Positions 56,786 through 64,000 of a stretch of DNA of 64,000 nucleotides are shown in pieces. Position 1 is the stretch's first letter, and each line of letters opens with the position of its first letter. This stretch comes from Allostella sp. ATCC 35155 (GTDB taxonomy: Bacteria > Pseudomonadota > Alphaproteobacteria > ATCC43930 > Allostellaceae). Location of the stretch: the NCBI GenBank assembly GCA_006738865.1, contig AP019701.1, positions 5,219,974 to 5,283,973 on the forward strand, read 5' to 3'. A program made the translations under genes and the position numbers. The notes beneath the pieces were generated by a model, which saw only the letters and a list, made by a program, of their open reading frames with translations, did not search any database and was not told the DNA's origin.

Positions 56786-57703
56786 TCAGGCGAGCCAGGC
56801 GGCGACAGCGGCGAACTGCGCCTTCCGGCTGCCCTTGAGGTGCAGGATGAAGCGCCCATCCAGCATGTCCATGGAGAATCGGCCGCCGGACGGCGAATAG
56901 TTCCATGCCGCCGACGGCAGCAGGCGGACGCGGGCGCCGGCGACCTCGCAGTCCTCTCGCAGGGTTCCGAACAGGTTCGCCGACAGGAGCGAGGTCAAGG
57001 CGAACTGGCCGCCGCCCCAGGTCCGCACGTCGCCGATGCGGAACTGGGCGTCGCCGCCCGATGCCGCGGCGCGGAAGCTGTTGCGCCGGGTTCCGAGGAA
57101 GTCACCGCCCTCGGCCGCGATGGCGTCGAACCGCGCCAGCGCGGCGTCGAAGAATCCGACGGCGGCCGGCGTGAAGCGCGCCGCCATCACGCCGAAATTG
57201 ATCGCGCTCAGCCGGCCGTCATCGGGCAGGCCCCAATGGTCGAGGCCGGCCGGCGGTGGCGTCAGTGCCTCTTCGAGATAGGTGAGGGCGACGTCGAACG
57301 ACTGGTCGAACAGCGGCGCGAGCTCGCGCAGCGCCAGCGCGTCGGTGTCGAGGAAGATGACGCCGCGGCGGTCGCTCTGCCCGACGCGGGCGGCGATGTA
57401 GTCGCGGTAGCTGCGGGTGCGGTCGTATTGCAGCGCAGCCGGATCGGCGAGTTCGCGATGCTCGATCGTGATGTCGGAACGATGGGCGAAGCTGGCCCCG
57501 GCATTGGTGACGAGCACGATCCGACCCGCCGGCGCGCGGCGCCCGGCGATGGCGGTGGCGAGGTCGATCATCATCCGCGGGTCCATCGCCGCCTCGGCCG
57601 CCGACTGCGACGGCCGCATCGGATGGGCGTCCAGGAACTGGTGGTAGAAGACGATGTCGTAGCTTGCGTCAGGCGAAGGAGCGGGCATGGTCGGCGCCAT
57701 CAT
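56786..57703 (-). CDS. Putative nucleotide-diphospho-sugar transferase-like protein
   Basis: A 305-residue protein with no signal peptide. It starts with a strand DIVFYHQFLDAHPMRPS and contains RIVLVTNAGASFAHRSD and RRGVIFLDTDALALRELAPL, a DxD-type strand seen in GT-A glycosyltransferases. SAINFGVMAARF and the late FILHLKG also fit that fold. Family and substrate are not recognised. Several starts are possible (57727, 57703, 57700, 57688); 57703 is used without strong ribosome binding site support. Confidence 0.6.
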   Translation of the reverse strand: MMAPTMPAPSPDASYDIVFYHQFLDAHPMRPSQSAAEAAMDPRMMIDLATAIAGRRAPAGRIVLVTNAGASFAHRSDITIEHRELADPAALQYDRTRSYRDYIAARVGQSDRRGVIFLDTDALALRELAPLFDQSFDVALTYLEEALTPPPAGLDHWGLPDDGRLSAINFGVMAARFTPAAVGFFDAALARFDAIAAEGGDFLGTRRNSFRAAASGGDAQFRIGDVRTWGGGQFALTSLLSANLFGTLREDCEVAGARVRLLPSAAWNYSPSGGRFSMDMLDGRFILHLKGSRKAQFAAVAAWLA

Positions 57704-57905
57704 AGTGACCGCCGGCCGGGATGCCATCCTCTGCCGCCGGCATCATCTCAGTCGCGAAGCCCGCGAGGATCGCCGCGATCGGGATGTTGACGGAGACCGG
57801 GCCAGGATAGCCCGCCGGGCGCCATGCCGCGCAGGCCCTGGCCGCCTTCGCCGCCACGGCCAGCGTCAGGCGGGTCAGCATTTCTGGCAGGTGCAGTGGC
57901 GCCAT
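57669..57905 (-). CDS. Doubtful small reading frame
   Basis: A 78-codon frame (MAPLHLPEMLTRLTLAVAAK start) in the 276-base space between the divergent genes at 57703 and 57980. It overlaps the start of the glycosyltransferase-like gene and has no clear ribosome binding site. The C-terminal part includes one possible membrane helix (VNIPIAAILAGFATEMMPAA). If it is not real, this space holds only the divergent promoters; the stretch 57905-57975 is locally AT-rich. Confidence 0.25.
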   Translation of the reverse strand: MAPLHLPEMLTRLTLAVAAKAARACAAWRPAGYPGPVSVNIPIAAILAGFATEMMPAAEDGIPAGGHYDGADHARSFA

Positions 57906-57979
57906 CTTGCTAGAAATAGGGGAGCGGGATGGTCTAATGAAAATCCCAAATTGTTCCTTCATCGGTTGAGGCAGACTCC

Positions 57980-60490
57980 ATGTCGTTCCCCGCCGCGATC
58001 CAGCTCTCCGATCTCAACGGGACCAACGGGTTCCGCATCGCCGGCGCCTCGGCCGGTGACCTGAGCGGCTTTTCGGTTTCGTCGGCCGGGGACGTCAACG
58101 ACGACGGCATCGACGACATCGTCGTCGGCTCCTACAGAGCCGACCCGAACGGCGAGGCCTCGGGTGCCAGCTACGTGGTGTTCGGCGGCACGGGCGGCTT
58201 CCCCGCGACCCTGGAACTCTCGGACCTCGACGGGACCAACGGCTTCCGCATCGACGGCATCACGAACAGCGACCGCAGCGGCAGGTCGGTGAGTGCCGCC
58301 GGGGACGTGAACGGCGACGACATCGACGACCTCATCGTCGCGGCCGAAGGAGCCGACCCAAACGGCAACGGGTCCGGCGCGAGCTACGTGGTGTTCGGCG
58401 GCACGGGCGGTTTCGCCGCGACGCTGCAGCTTTCGGACCTCGACGGGACCAACGGGTTCCGCATCGCCGGCGTCACGAACTACGATGCAAGCGGAGAGTC
58501 GGTGAGTGCCGCCGGGGACGTGAACGGCGACGGCATCGACGACGTCATCGTCGGGGCCCACCAAGCCGACCCGAACGGCTCATACTCCGGTGCCAGTTAC
58601 GTGGTGTTCGGCGGCACGGGCGGCTTCCCCGCGACCCTGGAACTCTCGGACCTCGACGGGACCAACGGGTTCCGCATCGACGGCGTCTCGGCCAACGACT
58701 ACAGCGGCCGGTCGGTGAGCGCCGCTGGGGACGTCAACGGCGACGACATCGACGACATCATCGTCGGGGCGAGGGACGCCGACCCAAACGGCAACGGGTC
58801 CGGCTCCAGCTACGTGGTGTTCGGCGGCACGGACGGTTTCGCCGCGACGCTGCAGCTCTCTGCGCTGAACGGGACCAACGGGTTCCGCATCGACGGCGTC
58901 ACGACCGACGACGCTAGCGGCCATTCGGTAAGTGCCGCCGGGGACGTGAACGGCGACGGCATCGACGACGTCATCGTCGGGGCCAAGTACGCTGACCCGA
59001 ACGACGGGAATTCCGGCTCCAGCTACGTGGTGTTCGGCGGCACGGGCGGTTTCGGCGCGACGGTGCAGCTTTCGGACCTCGACGGGACCAACGGGTTCCG
59101 GATCGACGGCGTCGCGAGCTATGACCAGAGCGGCATCTCGGTGAGTGCCGCCGGGGACGTGAACGGCGACGGCATCGACGACGTCATCGTCGGGGCCAGC
59201 ACAGCCGACCCAAACGGCAACGGGTCCGGCTCCAGCTACGTGGTGTTCGGCGGCACTGGCGGTTTCGCCGCGACGCTGCAGCTTTCGGCGCTGGACGGGA
59301 CCGACGGGTTCCGCATCGACGGCGTCACGTCTGACGACCGAAGCGGAATTTCGGTTTCGACCGCCGGGGACGTGAACGGCGACGGCATCGACGACGTCGT
59401 CGTCGGGGCCTATTACGCTGACCCGAACGGCTCAAACTCCGGTGCCAGCTACGTCCTGTTCGGCTTCCGTCCGACGCCCCAGCCGACCCCGCCGCCGGCA
59501 GGTGGAAACCGCGCGCCGGAGGCTGCGGACGACGCCTGGTCGGTCGTCTGGAACAATCCCCTGACGATCCCGGCGCCGGGGGTGCTGGGCAACGACACGG
59601 ACGCGGACGGGGATCCCCTGTCGGTTGCGGGCGTGGTGACGGCGCCGGGCCATGGCGTGCTGTCCTGGAGTGCCGAGGGCGGCTTCACCTACATGCCGAA
59701 CGCGGCCTATGTCGGGGATGATTCCTTCGTCTACCGGGTGACGGACGGCCAGGGCGGGGCGGACGAGGCGACGGTGGCGATCACGGTGCTGCCCGACCCG
59801 ACGGAGGCGCCGCGCCTGCCGGTGTGGGGCGGGTTCGGGGACGAGCGCTTCTGGGGGACGTACCAGGCCGACACGGCCTATGGCGGCGACGGGGCGGACA
59901 CGATCTGGGGCGGGTCGGGCCGCGACCAGCTGAACGGCAACACCGGCAACGACCGGGTGCTGGGGGAGGGGGACGAGGACGTGGTCTGGGGCGGCCAGGG
60001 CAACGACCTCGTCGATGGCGGGCACGGCAACGACTGGGTGCTGGGCGACCGGGGCGACGACACGGTGCTGGGCGGGACCGGCAACGACCATGCCTGGGGC
60101 GGCCAGGGCGACGACTTGGTGCTGGGCGGGGCCGGCCACGACGTGCTGCATGGCGGGCTCGGAGCCGACACGCTGGACGGCGGGATGGGCCTGGACCTGC
60201 TGACGGGCGGTGCGGACGCCGACGCCTTCGTCTTCGCGGAGGGCTGCGGGCTCGACCGGGTGACGGACTTCTCCCTCCCAGCCGGCGACCGGATCGTCAT
60301 CGACACGGGCGGCGACGGGGTGCTGAACGGCATCGCCTTCGCCAGTTTCGTGGACATCCAGGAGCGCTTGGTGGACGGTCCGGACGGGGTGTTCCTGTGG
60401 CTGGGCGCGGGGCCGGAGCCGGTGCATGGGGTGACGATCCAGGGCGTGACGCGCGCGCAGCTGACGGCGGACGACTTCCTCATCCTCTAG
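57980..60490 (+). CDS. FG-GAP beta-propeller / cadherin-like / RTX secreted protein
   Basis: An 836-residue protein. Residues 9-496 are seven tandem 71-residue FG-GAP repeats, each with a calcium loop of the form DVNGDGIDDVIVGA, predicted to close a seven-bladed propeller like integrin alpha. A proline-rich linker and a cadherin/Ig-like domain (about 510-600: GVLGNDTDADGDPLS, YMPNAAYVGDDSFVYRVTDG) follow. RTX nonapeptides (about 625-755) and a C-terminal tail ending DFLIL come last. There is no N-terminal signal peptide, so type I secretion is likely. An adhesive or surface role is inferred. Confidence 0.93.
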   Translation: MSFPAAIQLSDLNGTNGFRIAGASAGDLSGFSVSSAGDVNDDGIDDIVVGSYRADPNGEASGASYVVFGGTGGFPATLELSDLDGTNGFRIDGITNSDRSGRSVSAAGDVNGDDIDDLIVAAEGADPNGNGSGASYVVFGGTGGFAATLQLSDLDGTNGFRIAGVTNYDASGESVSAAGDVNGDGIDDVIVGAHQADPNGSYSGASYVVFGGTGGFPATLELSDLDGTNGFRIDGVSANDYSGRSVSAAGDVNGDDIDDIIVGARDADPNGNGSGSSYVVFGGTDGFAATLQLSALNGTNGFRIDGVTTDDASGHSVSAAGDVNGDGIDDVIVGAKYADPNDGNSGSSYVVFGGTGGFGATVQLSDLDGTNGFRIDGVASYDQSGISVSAAGDVNGDGIDDVIVGASTADPNGNGSGSSYVVFGGTGGFAATLQLSALDGTDGFRIDGVTSDDRSGISVSTAGDVNGDGIDDVVVGAYYADPNGSNSGASYVLFGFRPTPQPTPPPAGGNRAPEAADDAWSVVWNNPLTIPAPGVLGNDTDADGDPLSVAGVVTAPGHGVLSWSAEGGFTYMPNAAYVGDDSFVYRVTDGQGGADEATVAITVLPDPTEAPRLPVWGGFGDERFWGTYQADTAYGGDGADTIWGGSGRDQLNGNTGNDRVLGEGDEDVVWGGQGNDLVDGGHGNDWVLGDRGDDTVLGGTGNDHAWGGQGDDLVLGGAGHDVLHGGLGADTLDGGMGLDLLTGGADADAFVFAEGCGLDRVTDFSLPAGDRIVIDTGGDGVLNGIAFASFVDIQERLVDGPDGVFLWLGAGPEPVHGVTIQGVTRAQLTADDFLIL
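58004..59467 (+). repeat. Seven tandem 213-bp repeats encoding FG-GAP blades
   Basis: In-frame tandem copies with a 213-base period (for example GACCAAC at 58021 and 58234). The last copy is shortened by nine codons. Between-copy similarity is very high at the DNA level in the LSDLDGTNGFRIDG and SYVVFGGTGGF parts, while the segments after FRIDG and after IVGA vary. Confidence 0.9.
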
Positions 60491-60532
60491 AGCGGCGGAC
60501 GGGGCAGCCGGCGGGCGCAAGCATGCAAATGC

Positions 60533-60846
60533 ATGATGACCTGGCATGAGCGCCCCATCGGCTCGGCCGGCGACCATGAGGGCGCGCGGGCGCGCATCCT
60601 CGACCTCTTCCGTCACTGGGAGGCGCCGGCCGAACTGCGCATCGAAAGCTTCCTGGTGCGCCTCGGCGAGGCCGGTAGCCTCATGATCGTGGAGACCGAA
60701 GACCTGCTGGCACCGCACCGTATGACCGCGACCGTCTCCGCCTTCCGCTTCGCGGTCGACCCGGTCTGGACATCGAGCCCGCCCTCGGCGCAGAACTGGA
60801 GGCGGTCGCCTGGCGGGCCATGCTGCCTGCGATGACCGGCCGCTGA
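60533..60846 (+). pseudogene. DUF3303-like gene with a single-base frameshift
   Basis: The first 78 codons (MMTWHERPIGSAGDHEGARA onward, with GSLMIVETEDL and FRFAVDPV) resemble the DUF3303 family. After VDPV the frame continues as WTSSPPSAQNW and stops at 60835. Moving to the -1 frame at 60766 gives LDIEPALGAELEAVAWRAML and stops at 60846, which continues the family pattern. One base appears missing near 60764-60768, either as a real mutation or a sequencing error. Confidence 0.6.
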
Positions 60847-60902
60847 ACGGCCGTGCCGGCCCCGGCCCGACGCTTCCCCGACAGCCCGAGAGCCCAGGGA
60901 CC

Positions 60903-61964
60903 ATGACCGATACCTCCACATCCGCGCCGCGCCTGGAACTGGCGGGCACGCGGCTGTTCCTGCCATGGCTGGCCCAGGCGCGCGCCAGCCTCGCCTTCAC
61001 CACCTACCAGGCCGGCAAGGTCTTCCTGATCGGCATGCGGCCCGACGGGTCGCTGTCGGTCTTCGAGCGCACCTTCCCGCGCTCGATGGGCCTGGGCGTC
61101 GCCGGGCGCTCGCTGTGGCTCGCCTCGCTCTACCAGCTCTGGCGGTTCGAGGATTTCCTCGATCCCGGCACCGTCACCCCGGACGGGCACGATGCGCTCT
61201 ACGTGCCGGTCAACGGACACACGACCGGCGACATCGACATCCACGACATCCATGCCGGCCCCGGCGGCCGGCCGATCTTCGCCGTCACGCTGTTCAACTG
61301 CATCGCCACCATCGACGACCGCAACAGCTTCGTGCCGCTGTGGCGGCCGCCCTTCATCGACCGCCTCGCGGCCGAGGATCGCTGCCACCTGAACGGGCTG
61401 GCGGTGGACGGCGAGCGGCCGGCCTACGTCACCTGCGTCGGCACCGGCAACGTCGCCGAGAGCTGGCGGCAGCGCCGCCGCGATGGCGGCGTCGTGATCG
61501 ACGTCGCCTCCGGGGAGGTCGCGGCGGCCGGTCTGTCGATGCCGCACTCGCCGCGTCTCCATGACGGCGTGCTGTGGCTGATCCAGACGGGGACGGGAGA
61601 GTTCGGGCGCGTCGATCTCGCGACCGGCCGCTTCGAGCCGGTCTGCTTCCTGCCGGGATTCGCGCGGGGCCTCGCTTTCGTCGGCCATCATGCGGTCATC
61701 GGCGTCTCGCGCCCGCGCGAGAACCGCACCTTCGAGGGGCTGGCGTTGAACGAGCGGCTGGCGGCGGCCGGCGCCGACCCGCGCTGCTGCATCGCCGTCG
61801 TCGACCTGCGTACGGGCGACCTCGTGCACCAGCTGATGATCGAGGGCATCGTGCAGGAGCTCTACGACGTCGCGGTGCTGCCGGGCGTGCTCCGCCCCAA
61901 GATGCTGGGCTTTCGCACCGACGAGATCCGCTTCGCGATCCGTCCGGGCGAGCTTTCCGGCTGA
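60903..61964 (+). CDS. TIGR03032 (DUF4915)-like protein
   Basis: A 353-residue protein. Its start (LELAGTRLFLPWLAQARASL) and FTTYQAGKVFLIG, GLGVAGRSLWLASLYQLWRF, HDALYVPVNGHTTGDIDIHD and LCHLNGLAV-like RCHLNGLAVDG are hallmarks of the uncharacterised TIGR03032 family. The repeated strand pattern suggests a beta-propeller. No catalytic motif is known for the family. It precedes a TPR-GT41 enzyme by 17 bases, so the two are probably co-transcribed. Confidence 0.82.
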   Translation: MTDTSTSAPRLELAGTRLFLPWLAQARASLAFTTYQAGKVFLIGMRPDGSLSVFERTFPRSMGLGVAGRSLWLASLYQLWRFEDFLDPGTVTPDGHDALYVPVNGHTTGDIDIHDIHAGPGGRPIFAVTLFNCIATIDDRNSFVPLWRPPFIDRLAAEDRCHLNGLAVDGERPAYVTCVGTGNVAESWRQRRRDGGVVIDVASGEVAAAGLSMPHSPRLHDGVLWLIQTGTGEFGRVDLATGRFEPVCFLPGFARGLAFVGHHAVIGVSRPRENRTFEGLALNERLAAAGADPRCCIAVVDLRTGDLVHQLMIEGIVQELYDVAVLPGVLRPKMLGFRTDEIRFAIRPGELSG

Positions 61965-61981
61965 GCGGACCGGAGCAGGGG

Positions 61982-64000
61982 ATGGCGCGAACCCACCGGC
62001 CGCCGCGCTGGGAGACGCTCGCCGCCGAAGGGCTGGCCCGGCGTCGGGCGGGGGACGGAGCGGGAGCGATCGAGGCCTATCGGCGTGCGGCCGCGGTGGC
62101 GGGCGCGCCGGCTGCCGTCTTCTTCAACCTCGGCAACGCGCTGTTCGATGCCGGCTGCTGGGCCGATGCGGAGGGGCCGCTGTCGCGCGCTGTCGCGCTC
62201 GACCCGGCGATGGCGGCCGCGCGCATGCAGCGCGCCCGCTGCCATGCGCGGCAGGGGCGCTACGAAGAGGCGATCGGCGAATTCGCCGAGGTCCTGCGGC
62301 GGGAGCCCGCCAACTTCACCGCCTGCCTGGAGGGGGGGCACGCGCTGCGGCAGCTGGGGCGCCTCGACGCGGCGATCGATCGGTATCGGGCGGCCGCTGC
62401 GGCCGCCCCTGCGCGGTTCGAGGCGCAACTGGCGCTGGCCCGGGCGCTGGAGGAGGCCGGACGACCCGACGAGGCGGCGCGTCACTATCATCGCGCGCTG
62501 CCGCCGGCCGAGGCGGCCGGCGCCGGCGCCTGGCAGGTCCACTGGCACATGGCGCGCTATCGCCGCGAGCGGGGCGCCAACGCGCCGGCGCTGGAGGCGC
62601 TGCGGCAGGCCCTGCTGGCGGCGGACGCGTCGGCCACGGGCGCGGATGCGGACAGCCGCGCGCGGATGACCATCGACCTCGCCGACCTTCTGCTGCGCCT
62701 GGGACTGCGGCCGGAGGGGCTGGAGGCGGCACAGGCCGCGGCGACCTCCGAGGCGACGCTGACGCTGCTCTCCGACATGCTGTTCCGCCACAACCTCTGG
62801 CAGGAGGCTCAGGCGGTGCTGGAGGAGAACCTGCGCCGGCATCCCGACAGCGCCACCGCCTGCTGGAACCTCGCCCATCTCCTGGCCGAGAGCTGGCAAC
62901 TGCAGCCCGCACTGCGGCTGCTCGACCGCGCCGAGGCGCTGGGGCCCCAGCCCGGCGCGCGCGCGATGCGGGCCTCGCTCGCCGCGCGCGGCGGCGAGGC
63001 CGAGGAGGCGCTCCGGCTCTATCGCGAACTGGCGGAGGCCGAGGGCGGACATTCGAGCATGGCCTCCAGCGCCGCCATGGCGTCGCTCTACAGCGACCGG
63101 CTGTCGGCGGCGGATGTGGCCGCGCTGCACCGCCGCCTCTTCGCGCCGCTCGGTCATGACGCGCGGCCGCGGGAGAGCTTTCCGAACCCGCGGGTGCCCG
63201 ACCGGCCGCTGCGGATCGGCTTCGTGACGCCGGACCTGCACGCCCAGCACCCGGTCGCGGTCTTCCTGCTGCCGGTACTCGGGCGGCTCGACCGCACCCG
63301 GTACGCCGCCACGATCTACTGCACCGGCACGATCCAGGACGAGGAGACGCGCAAGGCGCGCGAGCGGGTTGCCCGCTGGGTTCAGGCCGATGCCTGGACC
63401 GACATCCGGCTCGCCGCGCAGATCGCGGCCGACGGGATCGACCTGCTGGTCGACCTCAGCGGCCATACCGCCCGCAACCGCAAGGGCCTGTTCGGGCAGC
63501 GGGCGGCGCCGGTGCAGGCGACCTTCCTCGGCTATCCCGGCTCGACCGGCATCCCCAACATGGACTGGATCGTGGCCGACCCCGTCGTGGTGCCGGAGCA
63601 CGATGCGGCATTGTGCAGCGAGCGGGTGCTGCGCCTGCCGCACGCGGTCTTCTGCTTCGCGCCCGAGGACGATTATCCGCTGCCCGATTTCGGGCGCCCC
63701 GCGGCGGTGGCGCGGCCGCTGACCTTCGGATCCTTCAACAACCTGCCGAAGCTGACGCCGACCACCGTGCGGCTATGGGCGGCGGTGCTGGCCGCGCTGC
63801 CCGAGGCGCGCCTGCTGCTGAAGGCGCCGAGCTTCCAGGATGGCGGCGCGGCCGAGCATGTGCGCGGACGCTTCTGGGCGGCCGGCGTCGCGCCGGAGCG
63901 GATCGAGTGCCGCGGCCCGACGGGTCTTGAGCAGATGATGGCGGAGTATGCCGACGTCGACATCGCGCTCGATCCGGTCCCCTACAATGGCGGCACCACG
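61982..64000 (+). CDS. TPR-containing GT41 glycosyltransferase, 3' end outside the window
   Basis: 673 residues are visible and the frame is open at the window end. TPR repeats fill about residues 10-390 (VFFNLGNALFDAGCWADAEG, AMQRARCHARQGRYEEAI-like copies). The SPINDLY/OGT domain starts about residue 405: LRIGFVTPDLHAQHPVAVFL, DLLVDLSGHTARNRKG, FGSFNNLPKLTPTTV and VDIALDPVPYNGGTT. It is the second GT41 enzyme in the window and is longer in TPRs than the one at 50778. The start ATG 61982 follows GGGGAT; the preceding TIGR03032-like gene ends 17 bases upstream. Confidence 0.9.
   Translation, partial: MARTHRPPRWETLAAEGLARRRAGDGAGAIEAYRRAAAVAGAPAAVFFNLGNALFDAGCWADAEGPLSRAVALDPAMAAARMQRARCHARQGRYEEAIGEFAEVLRREPANFTACLEGGHALRQLGRLDAAIDRYRAAAAAAPARFEAQLALARALEEAGRPDEAARHYHRALPPAEAAGAGAWQVHWHMARYRRERGANAPALEALRQALLAADASATGADADSRARMTIDLADLLLRLGLRPEGLEAAQAAATSEATLTLLSDMLFRHNLWQEAQAVLEENLRRHPDSATACWNLAHLLAESWQLQPALRLLDRAEALGPQPGARAMRASLAARGGEAEEALRLYRELAEAEGGHSSMASSAAMASLYSDRLSAADVAALHRRLFAPLGHDARPRESFPNPRVPDRPLRIGFVTPDLHAQHPVAVFLLPVLGRLDRTRYAATIYCTGTIQDEETRKARERVARWVQADAWTDIRLAAQIAADGIDLLVDLSGHTARNRKGLFGQRAAPVQATFLGYPGSTGIPNMDWIVADPVVVPEHDAALCSERVLRLPHAVFCFAPEDDYPLPDFGRPAAVARPLTFGSFNNLPKLTPTTVRLWAAVLAALPEARLLLKAPSFQDGGAAEHVRGRFWAAGVAPERIECRGPTGLEQMMAEYADVDIALDPVPYNGGTT

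Noticed and set aside
58004-59467. Tandem 213-bp repeats considered as a CRISPR or satellite array
   Set aside because: The repeats are in frame, encode FG-GAP blades, and have no spacer structure.

Overview
The window is high-GC, gene-dense DNA that reads as a chromosomal piece of an alphaproteobacterium, probably from the Rhodospirillales. That placement is an inference. It rests on a CcrM-type GANTC methyltransferase, the ftsY-yciB and thrB-rnhA arrangements, the split glycine decarboxylase behind a tandem glycine riboswitch, and frequent GTG/TTG starts with ATGA/GTGA overlaps between neighbours. No tRNA, rRNA, CRISPR array, insertion sequence or integrase was seen.

Layout. 0-3.2 kb: 3' part of a large RTX protein ending in a strong terminator. 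3.3-10.8 kb: housekeeping genes (glnB; UbiH-like hydroxylase, dapF, mtaB, ftsY, yciB; then thrB-rnhA-nudix on the minus strand). 11-17.6 kb: CDGSH protein, a lipoprotein, then promoter, tandem glycine riboswitch, gcvT-gcvH-gcvPA-gcvPB and two exported proteins of unknown role. 17.6-24.2 kb: K+/H+-type antiporter, rnhB, ccrM (preceded by three evenly spaced GANTC sites and an RBS hairpin), class I fumarase, an RHH protein and an alpha/beta-hydrolase-like protein. 24.2-33.7 kb: a bidirectional acyl-CoA catabolic cluster (MaoC hydratase, SDR, cysteine-less thiolase-like protein plus DUF35 partner, acyl-CoA dehydrogenase, TetR, CoA ligase, PECR-like SDR, CoA-transferase). 34-41 kb: MFS carrier, HEXXH protein, MlrC-type peptidase, polar amino-acid ABC transporter without an ATPase, and a zinc deacylase. 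41-47 kb: serine protease, DUF350 protein, small RTX protein, HAD phosphatase, oligopeptide-type binding protein and an amidohydrolase. 47-50.8 kb: a divergent acyl carrier protein / TauD-type dioxygenase / adenylating enzyme cluster whose promoter is bracketed by a 29-nt inverted repeat. 50.8-57.7 kb: TPR-GT41 glycosyltransferase, MetX-like hydrolase, hemolysin III, SDR, methyltransferase and two poorly known proteins. 58-64 kb: a seven-blade FG-GAP/RTX protein, a frameshifted DUF3303 gene, a TIGR03032-like protein and a second TPR-GT41 enzyme cut by the window end.

The most promising uncharacterised system is the carrier-protein/adenylating-enzyme/dioxygenase cluster at 47.1-50.8 kb. It looks like a minimal pathway that activates a carboxylic acid, loads it on a dedicated carrier and oxidises it. 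Next come the Ltp2/DUF35-like pair in the acyl-CoA cluster, the layered signals upstream of ccrM, and the FG-GAP/RTX protein beside a GT41 enzyme. All functions are read from motifs and context by eye; no database search was run.
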